Shown: positions 1 through 4,657 of the stretch, piece by piece | How positions within the stretch are numbered: the first letter of the stretch is position 1 | Layout: each line of letters begins with the position of its first letter | Source of the DNA: an uncultured Bacteroidales bacterium | GTDB lineage: Bacteria; Bacteroidota; Bacteroidia; Bacteroidales; F082 | Reading direction: 5' to 3' | DNA: 5,337 bases | Assembly: GCA_905234765.1 (NCBI GenBank) | Contig: CAJOIF010000069.1 | Coordinates: 1-5,337 of the forward strand | The notes under the pieces: generated by a model | The model's input: only the letters and a program-made list of their open reading frames with translations | Told to the model about the DNA's origin: nothing | Databases searched by the model: none | Translations under genes and position numbers: made by a program

Positions 1-77
1 GTCAGTTCGTCCGCTCTTGCAATGCCCACAAAGGCAAGCAAAAGCGTCATCATCAAAGAAAATACTTTCTTTTTCAT
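1..77 (-). CDS. Exported protein, N-terminal fragment (runs off the left edge)
   Basis: The reverse strand opens with ATG at 77 and stays open to the window edge, giving 25 complete codons. The peptide starts MKKKVFSLMM, continues through a leucine-rich stretch, and ends GIARADEL. This is a textbook Sec signal peptide: a lysine-rich n-region, a hydrophobic core of about 14 residues, and a probable cleavage after A-R-A (residue 22). The mature protein would be periplasmic or, given the neighbouring T9SS cargo genes, secreted. From memory, very similar leaders occur on large Bacteroidales surface proteins with T9SS sorting domains, but nothing of the mature domain is visible here, so no function is assigned. 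No canonical TAnnTTTG box lies in the 160 bases upstream. Confidence 0.8.
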   Translation of the reverse strand, partial: MKKKVFSLMMTLLLAFVGIARADEL

Positions 78-124
78 AATGAATTGAATTGGTTAATAAA
101 TGAGTGAATTGTAATTAGTTAGAT

Positions 125-139
125 ATTGCAATGATTGCA
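125..139. repeat. Short inverted repeat upstream of the left-edge gene
   Basis: TGCAAT-G-ATTGCA (127-139) is a perfect 6+1+6 inverted repeat. It also contains ATTGCA twice as a direct repeat (125-130 and 134-139). It starts 50 bases upstream of the start codon at 77, where an operator could sit. In AT-rich DNA a match this short could be chance, so the regulatory reading is only a suggestion. Confidence 0.25.
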
Positions 140-262
140 TATTCCTATTTATATTTTATATATAGACTAATAATTCCTTATTTACCCTTAGTCGAAAACG
201 AAAAAAAATGAAAATTTTACATAAAAGATGCTTAACTGGGTATCACAAACTTTACACTTTTA

Positions 263-351
263 CCGTCATAGCGGACTTGATCCGCTATCTCCCAAGCGCG
301 AAGAAGAATCCCTGTCGCGTAAGAGATTGCGGGTCACGCCCGCAATGACGG
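263..351. repeat. Palindromic REP/BIME-like element of two inverted hairpin units
   Basis: Two related 29-base units face each other: unit A at 263-291 on the plus strand and unit B at 323-351 on the minus strand. Both begin CCGTCAT and end ATCTC. Each folds into an 8-bp hairpin with a 5-base loop (268-275 with 281-288; 326-333 with 339-346). The units differ at five positions. Four of these form two compensated base-pair swaps (A-T to T-A, A-T to G-C) and the fifth is in the loop, so the fold has been conserved rather than the sequence. The outer CCGTCAT and ATGACGG also pair with each other. The element resembles dispersed palindromic repeats known from many bacterial genomes and lies just 3' of the XRE-like gene, where it could also act as an mRNA end. 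No transposase is present in the window. Confidence 0.8.
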
Positions 352-435
352 ATAATAAGCAAATTACATGTACCCAAATAAATTTAGCGTAATTTGGAAT
401 ATTTACTTAAAAAAAAGATGGGGATGGAAAGGACT

Positions 436-654
436 TCAATTCTCTTCAAAACAATCGCGAAGGAAATTGTGATTGAGGGCTTCCGAAATCATCATCAGTT
501 GCTTCAAGTCGATGCTCTTGCGCTGAAAGAGTTTGTAGATGTTCGACTTCTCGCAGTAGATTTTTTCGGACAGCCATTTGACGGTGCGGCCTTGTTTGCG
601 CAATTCGTCATGAATCAAGTTGCCCACATGCACGTCTTTCATTCTAAAGTCCAT
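436..654 (-). CDS. Small XRE-like helix-turn-helix DNA-binding protein
   Basis: This 72-residue protein is little more than one helix-turn-helix domain. Residues 10-21 (VGNLIHDELRKQ) form a first helix, GRTVKWLSEKI (22-32) fits the second helix, and EKSNIYKLFQR (35-45) fits the recognition helix. It is followed by a SIDLKQLMMISEAL helix typical of Cro/C1-like folds. Stand-alone XRE domains of this size are common in Bacteroidota and usually act as repressors or partners of larger systems. The start at 654 is favoured because a TAnnTTTG box at 678-685 puts the transcript start about 18 bases upstream. A second Met at 642 is an alternative start. Four TAGTTGAT copies upstream could be its operator or another regulator's. 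The plus-strand frame across this gene (394-747) is a shadow. No toxin partner is adjacent. The target is unknown. Confidence 0.8.
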   Translation of the reverse strand: MDFRMKDVHVGNLIHDELRKQGRTVKWLSEKIYCEKSNIYKLFQRKSIDLKQLMMISEALNHNFLRDCFEEN

Positions 655-677
655 AGCTTGCTGTTTGGTTTGGGCTG

Positions 678-709
678 CAAAGATAGAGGCTGCATTTTGT
701 TCGGCGAAA
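678..709 (-). promoter_or_regulatory. Bacteroidota-type promoter of the XRE-like gene
   Basis: On the minus strand TATCTTTG (685 to 678) matches the TAnnTTTG -7 consensus exactly and is followed by CAGC. A weak -33 match, TTTC (709 to 706), lies 20 bases upstream. Transcription would begin near 672 and leave a leader of about 18 bases before the ATG at 654, much like the leader of the TPR regulator gene. Confidence 0.6.
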
Positions 710-728
710 AAACGCGCTCAAAAAACCA

Positions 729-828
729 ATCAACTACGATAAAATAAACTTATATAATTGACTTGAAAAACAATAAATTACAAAAATAATCAACTAAAAT
801 CAACTATTTTAACAGAAGCCATCAACTA
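729..828 (-). repeat. Four direct copies of TAGTTGAT
   Basis: ATCAACTA on the plus strand (TAGTTGAT on the minus) occurs at 729-736, 789-796, 799-806 and 821-828, always in the same orientation. Distances between copies are 60, 10 and 22 bases, close to whole turns of the helix, so a protein bound at each copy would sit roughly on one face. The cluster fills the space between the TPR/HTH gene's stop codon and the XRE-like gene's promoter. This placement suits an operator or activator array for the XRE-like gene. The binding protein is unknown, and no copy was noticed elsewhere in the window. Confidence 0.55.
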
Positions 829-852
829 TTGCTAGAATTCGTTATAAATCAT

Positions 853-2376
853 TCAAAACCACTCGTTTATGATGTTTTGGAGGAAAAACTGGATATCCGA
901 CTTGTTGCCGAAGATGTCGTGCAGTTTTGAAGAGCGTTTCCAGACGGCCTGGTAGGTCTTTCCCGTGAGGGCGGCAGCCTGTATCTCGTTGATGCCGAGC
1001 AGATAGAGGCAGCAATACACGATGTCGGAGCGTTTCAGACGCGGGTATTGTGCAATCATCTTGACGGAGAACTTGGGGAAGACTGCATCCACCGCGTTGA
1101 CCAATTGGCTCAGATGGTTCTCCGATAGGGCGAGCTCGGGGTAGGTCGTGCTGGCTTTGACGTTGTAGTCCAACACGTTAAGGACACGCTTGCAGACGGG
1201 AAGCTGTTTCAGCACCTCCATCTTCTTATCGAAAGGCTGCTTTTGGAAATCGGGGTCGGAGAGGGTGCGCTGCAGCTTCGCCTCCAACTCCTTGATTTTC
1301 TCTTCCTTCTGCTTTGTGTCGGTTTGGGTTTGCACAATTTGTCCTTCCAACTCGCTTTTGATGCGTTGGTGCCTCTTCTCGTCTTCTTGATGTTTGCGTC
1401 GTGTCTTCCTAATCCTTAGGACAGTGATAATGAGCAACAAACCCAGTAAGGCCGACAGTGTGATTGTGAACAGGATGATGTTTTTGTTTTGTGCGTTGCG
1501 CTTGTCGGATTTGTACCGTTCGTACAAGGCGATGACTTTGTTTTTGTCGCCTACCGCGGCGTGTTTAGCGAGTTCGAACGTGGCCAGTTGGTTGCCATAC
1601 GACGCTGCTTTCTCTGTGTCGCCCAATTCGTTGGAAATCTGAACGATTTGGCACAATGCCTTGGTGGTTTGTCTTGGCAGCAAGGGGATGGATTTCTCGT
1701 AGTTGGACAGGGCTGAGTCCAGGGTGTGGTTCTCGAAATAAAAACGTCCGAGGGCGTAATGGATTCTTCGCGACATGTAGCTGTCGTTAGTGAGGGCAAG
1801 CGCATGGTGTAGCAAATCGAAAAGCGAATCCTGCATTCCGTTGTCGTGGAGGTTGATGGAGCGGTGGATCAACATGCTGAAATGCTCATAGATGTTATCG
1901 TCTTTCAGCAGTTCGTAGAGGTCATCGGAAGCGGCGTAGTATTTTGTCGCGGTGGTTCGGTCGGACTGCGCCAGCATGATGTCGCCCATCAGTTCCAGGT
2001 TTTCGGCGATGCCTTGCGCATTGTTCTCTATCTTGAAGCTTTCATTTGACTTTTCCAGCATCTCGATGGCCATTTCCCAGCCGTCGTAATGGTTGAGGAA
2101 AGTGGCCAACTGGTTGTAGATGAGTGCCGTAAGGTGCTCATATTCATTGTTTTTGTGTGATTTGAAAAAGACCCGCCGCTCACCGGTCAGTTTGTCTATG
2201 ATGGTGAGGCTCTGCAACAAGTCCGAGTAGCTTTCGACATTTTGGTTGTTGCGTGATTCCTCCATGGCCTTATCATATAATGATTGTGCCATCTCATACT
2301 TGAACGGCTTATTGCGTTGGCAGCTTGTAATGCTGGCTGTCAACGCAAGCAGAAGGAGGAAAAGCCTATGTTTCAT
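853..2376 (-). CDS. Membrane-anchored TPR protein with C-terminal helix-turn-helix
   Basis: The 507-residue protein starts with a lipoprotein-like signal (MKHRLFLLLLALTASITSC, lipobox ITSC, Cys19). Helical TPR-like repeats follow at about 30-290. One membrane helix spans 299-320 (IILFTITLSALLGLLLIITVL) and is followed by the basic RIRKTRRK stop-transfer stretch. A coiled coil covers about 328-372. A C-terminal domain (about 447-490, with SDIVYCCLYLLGINEIQAAAL and then a YQAVWKRSSKL recognition helix) resembles the LuxR-like HTH of Bacteroidota TPR regulators. The likely topology is TPRs in the periplasm and HTH in the cytoplasm, so the protein could pass an envelope signal straight to DNA; this is inferred from layout. 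The frame stays open to 2436, but the start at 2376 is preferred because the promoter lies between the two and because it begins the signal sequence. The ligand and targets are unknown. Confidence 0.88.
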   Translation of the reverse strand: MKHRLFLLLLALTASITSCQRNKPFKYEMAQSLYDKAMEESRNNQNVESYSDLLQSLTIIDKLTGERRVFFKSHKNNEYEHLTALIYNQLATFLNHYDGWEMAIEMLEKSNESFKIENNAQGIAENLELMGDIMLAQSDRTTATKYYAASDDLYELLKDDNIYEHFSMLIHRSINLHDNGMQDSLFDLLHHALALTNDSYMSRRIHYALGRFYFENHTLDSALSNYEKSIPLLPRQTTKALCQIVQISNELGDTEKAASYGNQLATFELAKHAAVGDKNKVIALYERYKSDKRNAQNKNIILFTITLSALLGLLLIITVLRIRKTRRKHQEDEKRHQRIKSELEGQIVQTQTDTKQKEEKIKELEAKLQRTLSDPDFQKQPFDKKMEVLKQLPVCKRVLNVLDYNVKASTTYPELALSENHLSQLVNAVDAVFPKFSVKMIAQYPRLKRSDIVYCCLYLLGINEIQAAALTGKTYQAVWKRSSKLHDIFGNKSDIQFFLQNIINEWF

Positions 2377-2403
2377 GATTGAATGAGATTGGAAATGAAA
2401 CCG

Positions 2404-2437
2404 CAAAATTAAAAAAACATGCATAATATTGGGCAAA
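2404..2437 (-). promoter_or_regulatory. Promoter of the TPR/HTH regulator
   Basis: On the minus strand TTTG (2437 to 2434), a 22-base spacer, and TAATTTTG (2411 to 2404) match the Bacteroidota -33/-7 pattern. Transcription should begin near 2398, about 22 bases before the ATG at 2376. This rules against the longer in-frame start at 2436, which lies inside the -33 element, upstream of the transcript start. Confidence 0.7.
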
Positions 2438-2471
2438 TTTGAAAAATAATCCCAATAAAATCCAACCTTTG
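2438..2471 (+). promoter_or_regulatory. Possible divergent plus-strand promoter
   Basis: TTTG (2438-2441), a 22-base spacer and AACCTTTG (2464-2471, 7 of 8 against TAnnTTTG) form a plus-strand promoter candidate. Its -33 element abuts that of the TPR gene's promoter, together making the palindrome CAAATTTG, and both spacers are 22 bases. The -7 box lies inside a 6-bp inverted repeat (AACCTT 2464-2469, AAGGTT 2476-2481). The first base of the -7 box is a mismatch, so activity is uncertain. Confidence 0.4.
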
Positions 2472-2494
2472 CGGCAAGGTTCTATTATAAGACC

Positions 2495-2656
2495 ATGCCC
2501 AAACTCATTTGGCTTTTCGGAAATGCCGAAAGCACTGAAAACAAAGAAGACACCTTACGACCTGATGTAGGTCTTATTCGTGTGCAATCACCAAGCGTTG
2601 CGTTTTTCCGTTGCTTGTCTTTACGAAGTAGATACCGTTTTGGTACGTGGTTGTAG
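2495..2656 (+). CDS. Doubtful 53-residue plus-strand ORF
   Basis: An ATG at 2495 opens 53 codons ending with TAG at 2654. The peptide starts MPKLIWLFGNAESTENKEDT and I recognise no family in it. The first half lies in the gap between two minus-strand genes. The second half (from about 2574) is antisense to the T9SS sorting domain of the thioredoxin-fold gene, so that part is probably not under coding selection. In its favour, a plausible promoter puts the transcript start about 18 bases upstream, as for the other genes here. The alternative is a short non-coding or antisense RNA, or no product at all. Confidence 0.22.
   Translation: MPKLIWLFGNAESTENKEDTLRPDVGLIRVQSPSVAFFRCLSLRSRYRFGTWL
2559..2573 (-). 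terminator. Weak hairpin right after the thioredoxin-fold gene
   Basis: GACCT-ACATC-AGGTC on the minus strand begins at the base after the TAA stop (2574-2576). The stem is only 5 bp. A U-rich but interrupted stretch (UCUUCUUUGUUUUC) follows about 8 bases later. This is the only terminator-like structure between this gene and the next promoter, but it is weak. Confidence 0.25.
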
Positions 2657-3650
2657 GAATGACCATTTGCGATTCCTCAGAGAAGAATGTGTCAACTTTT
2701 TGGCCCAATGTGTTGTATATGCTTATTACTCCAAGGTTTTCGCCTCGGAGGGTCACGCTTTCATTGGCGGGATTGGGGAATAGCGTCAGTGTCGAGTTGT
2801 TTTCATTTATTCCGAGGGTTGTTTCGTAAACAATGTTGACTTCAAAGTCGCCCGCCGAGGTGCTGATATACATCGTTCCTTCAAAAGTCTCCTTTACAGG
2901 TACATCAACGTAGACTTCCACGGTGGCAGACTGCCCCGCGGCTACTGTCATACCCTCGGTGACCTCTTGGCCTTCATACATGCATTGGAGCGCAAAGATG
3001 GGGTCGGCAGTGAAGGCGTTGACAGTCACATCGTCAGCGGTCATGTTGGAGATGGTCAGCAGGCCGGGCTCGTAGGTCGTTTCGTCGCTGTAAATATGTA
3101 ATGTTTGTGGATTGACGGTCAGCGTGCCTGTGCAGTCATGAGGTTGCAGGCCGTTTTGCTGCATGGCGTTGACGACATCTTGTGCCGAGAATGGATACAG
3201 TTGCAACAATCCTTGGATGGGAATGCTGCGGTCGGGCATGATGAGGACGAGTGTGGGACAGGCTTGGATGCCATAGAGCTCGAAGACCTCGTTGCCGCCG
3301 CCGTCCTTTCCGACGGTAGGAAATTCAACACCGTATTCGTTAGCCCATTGCTGGCAGACGGCATCGCTGTCGATGTAAGAGATTTCGATGTAGAACACGT
3401 CGTGCAAGTTGCAGCCCATTTGGGTATAGGAACCAGTGATATAGGGCGAAATCACCTGGCATTGGCCACAAGAATAGAAGAAAAAGTCAATGAAAACAGC
3501 TTGACCACGGTCAAGGATTTCAAAGAGGTTGTAGGTCTGTCCGTGGCAGTCGGTGACGGTGAAGTCGACGGCCTCGGTGAGGTTGGTCTGCTGGGCGCGA
3601 AGACCTGCGCCAAAGAGCAGGAAAGCAAGGAGAATGTAAAGTTTTTTCAT
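2574..3650 (-). CDS. Secreted thioredoxin-fold protein with T9SS sorting domain
   Basis: The 358-residue protein begins with a Sec signal peptide (MKKLYILLAFLLFGAGLRAQ). A TlpA/AhpC-like thioredoxin fold covers about 25-165. AVFIDFFFYSCGQCQVISPY carries the redox motif CGQC (61-64), and GIQACPTLVLI (128-138) carries the usual cis-proline, Pro132. An Ig-like beta domain at about 174-277 (similar in feel to BACON/ASH-type domains, unverified) follows. Residues 288-358 form a type A T9SS sorting domain, with LTLFPNPANESVTL, IYNTLGQKV and NGIYFVKTSNGKTQRLVI. The protein should cross the outer membrane by T9SS and be released or surface-anchored, acting as a thiol oxidoreductase or disulfide handler outside the cell. 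Its substrate is unknown. Cys131 just before the cis-proline is unusual and could interact with the active-site pair. A strong hairpin lies upstream, and no clear promoter is seen (best candidate CATATTTG, 7 of 8, just 5' of the hairpin). Confidence 0.88.
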   Translation of the reverse strand: MKKLYILLAFLLFGAGLRAQQTNLTEAVDFTVTDCHGQTYNLFEILDRGQAVFIDFFFYSCGQCQVISPYITGSYTQMGCNLHDVFYIEISYIDSDAVCQQWANEYGVEFPTVGKDGGGNEVFELYGIQACPTLVLIMPDRSIPIQGLLQLYPFSAQDVVNAMQQNGLQPHDCTGTLTVNPQTLHIYSDETTYEPGLLTISNMTADDVTVNAFTADPIFALQCMYEGQEVTEGMTVAAGQSATVEVYVDVPVKETFEGTMYISTSAGDFEVNIVYETTLGINENNSTLTLFPNPANESVTLRGENLGVISIYNTLGQKVDTFFSEESQMVIPTTTYQNGIYFVKTSNGKTQRLVIAHE

Positions 3651-3690
3651 GGTGTGTAGTTGTTCAAGATTTAACTTCGTGTTTTTATCA

Positions 3691-3728
3691 CGAGACTACG
3701 AGGCTACATTAGTAGCCCCGTAATCCCA
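3691..3728 (-). terminator. Strong intergenic hairpin (terminator or mRNA-end structure)
   Basis: In minus-strand RNA, 3728-3712 pairs with 3707-3691 to give an unbroken 17-bp stem with a UAAU loop. Four of the pairs are G-U wobbles. On the plus strand these become A-C mismatches or a closing mismatch, so the structure works only when read on the minus strand. Each arm is built from two 8-base near-repeats (GGGATTAC/GGGGCTAC and GTAGCCTC/GTAGTCTC). There is no U tract after it, only GUGAUAAAAACACG, which forms a small second hairpin. It lies 27 bases after the stop of the upstream T9SS cargo gene and 41 bases before the next start. It could end transcription, stabilise the upstream mRNA, or be a leader element of the thioredoxin-fold gene. 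Confidence 0.5.
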
Positions 3729-3754
3729 AATATGTAAACTAAAAAAGCTCGTCT

Positions 3755-4600
3755 TTATTGTTTCGAAATAAGTTTCACGCTTTCTCCGTTTTCGGTTGCC
3801 ACGCGTACCATATAGATGCCCGTCTGATATTGGTTCATGTCGAGGGTGGTCATGTTTCCATCGGCATCGCTATCGTAGATGACTTGACCGAGTGTGTTCA
3901 TCACGGTGATGTGGCTTAATCCCGGTGCGGCGATATTCACGTTGCCCGTGGTGGGGTTGGGGTACACAAAGACAGATTCGTTGCTTTCGCCAATCCAATC
4001 GTAACCGTCCACATAGACCCATGCCAGCCAGCTGTATACCTCGCTGCTCACAGAAGCCACATCCATCCAGCCATAGCCGTCAATGCCGAGCCAGCGGCTG
4101 TTGGGGTTGCCCACGTCGGCAACGGCTGGAGCAGGATATTGAATGGAACCGTCATGGTAGAAAGTCAACCAAATGTTTTGTGTACCATCGATTTCGACAG
4201 GTGTGTCGAGCCTGAAGGTGACCACATCACCGACTGTGCCTGTAATTTCGAATTGTTGGGTAGCAACCAAAGTGCCTGGAGCAGTATCGCCACCAAGGTA
4301 GAAGTTGACGGTGTAGGTGGTGGCAAATTGTTCTTCACCAGCATCCAAGAAAGCGAACTGGGTGAAGGAGCATCCCTTGTAGTCGTTCATCAGCTCCGCG
4401 GGGAACATGTAACCCCAGCTGAAGGGCATCCCGATGCCGATAATCTGCGGTGATGAATAATCACCGACGTAGGAGAACCAGGAACCCTCGGAAAGTTGTT
4501 GGTCATAGGAAATCATTACATTGTTCAATTCGGTGGCTTTCAGTTGGATGTCGCCACGATTTTGTGCCTGAGCCATGTTGCTAATGGTAAAAAGGCACAT
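3755..4600 (-). CDS. T9SS cargo protein, signal peptide broken by a frameshift
   Basis: The open frame of 281 residues starts MCLFTISNMAQAQNR, a half signal peptide with the AQA cleavage site but no lysine n-region. The missing part, MKKNVCFFL, is encoded just upstream from an ATG at 4631, in another frame. A tandem TCAGTCAG (4600-4607) separates them. Removing one 4-base copy fuses the two into a perfect 290-residue protein. The mature part is a beta-rich domain (about 45-200) with YLGGDTAPGTLV (101-112), IWLTFYHDG and a tryptophan-rich end. I recall this pattern from Bacteroidales surface proteins but cannot name a family. Residues 210-281 are a type A T9SS sorting domain (VFVYPNPTTGNVNI, VMNTLGQVIYD, TGIYMVRVATENGESVKLI). 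As read, export should fail unless translation shifts or restarts with a weak signal. It probably belongs to one transcript with the upstream gene, whose stop is 26 bases before the ATG at 4631. Confidence 0.82.
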   Translation of the reverse strand: MCLFTISNMAQAQNRGDIQLKATELNNVMISYDQQLSEGSWFSYVGDYSSPQIIGIGMPFSWGYMFPAELMNDYKGCSFTQFAFLDAGEEQFATTYTVNFYLGGDTAPGTLVATQQFEITGTVGDVVTFRLDTPVEIDGTQNIWLTFYHDGSIQYPAPAVADVGNPNSRWLGIDGYGWMDVASVSSEVYSWLAWVYVDGYDWIGESNESVFVYPNPTTGNVNIAAPGLSHITVMNTLGQVIYDSDADGNMTTLDMNQYQTGIYMVRVATENGESVKLISKQ

Positions 4601-4631
4601 CAGTCAGAAAGAAGCATACATTTTTCTTCAT
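4581..4631 (-). pseudogene. Detached signal-peptide start of the T9SS cargo gene
   Basis: ATG at 4631 encodes MKKNVCFFLTDVPFYH and stops at TAG (4583-4581), a 16-residue dead end. The first nine residues are a typical n-region and the beginning of a hydrophobic core, and they match what the following frame lacks. This short frame overlaps the downstream ATG at 4600, which itself overlaps a TGA of a third frame (TGATG). It is the 5' end of the cargo gene, shifted by the tandem 4-mer. Confidence 0.7.
4600..4607. repeat. Tandem TCAG duplication causing the frameshift
   Basis: Two adjacent copies of TCAG (CTGA on the coding strand) sit inside the signal-peptide codons. The period-4 pattern ends exactly at these eight bases. 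One copy instead of two reads CTG-ATG-TGC and joins MKKNVCFFL to MCLFTISNMAQAQ in frame. A tandem duplication is the simplest explanation, and loss of one copy by strand slippage would reverse it. Confidence 0.75.
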
Positions 4632-4657
4632 AAGAATAAAATTTGATAAAAGAATAA

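Larger units (their letters stand above)
78..435. other. Intergenic region of 358 bases
   Basis: This stretch lies between the left-edge exported gene and the XRE-like gene. Bases 78-262 are very AT-rich and would hold the promoter of the left-edge gene, but I find no full TAnnTTTG box on that strand. The nearest match is AAAGTTTG (7 of 8) around 246-253, which would imply a leader of about 160 bases. A short inverted repeat lies at 127-139. Bases 263-351 hold a structured palindromic repeat listed separately. I see no convincing coding frame in the region. Confidence 0.6.

Noticed and set aside
263..351. A CRISPR array, because of repeated hairpin sequences
   Set aside because: There are only two units, in inverted orientation, with no series of spacers and no cas gene.
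660..697. An ATG upstream of the XRE-like gene (around 695) as a leader peptide or earlier start
   Set aside because: It lies upstream of the -7 box, so it would not be in the transcript, and it is out of frame with the gene.
394..747. A 117-codon plus-strand frame
   Set aside because: It covers the XRE-like gene on the opposite strand and the promoter region. Its translation resembles no family, while the minus-strand frame gives a clear helix-turn-helix.
2377..2436. A 20-codon N-terminal extension of the TPR/HTH gene
   Set aside because: The promoter boxes at 2404-2437 fall inside it, and the lipoprotein signal begins at the later ATG (2376).
2523..2570. A 15-codon plus-strand frame beginning MPKALKTKK
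   Set aside because: It is too short to support, lies inside the doubtful 53-codon ORF in another frame, and has no separate promoter.
3105..3659. A 184-codon plus-strand frame
   Set aside because: It is antisense to the thioredoxin-fold gene, whose signal peptide, CGQC motif and sorting domain are clear.
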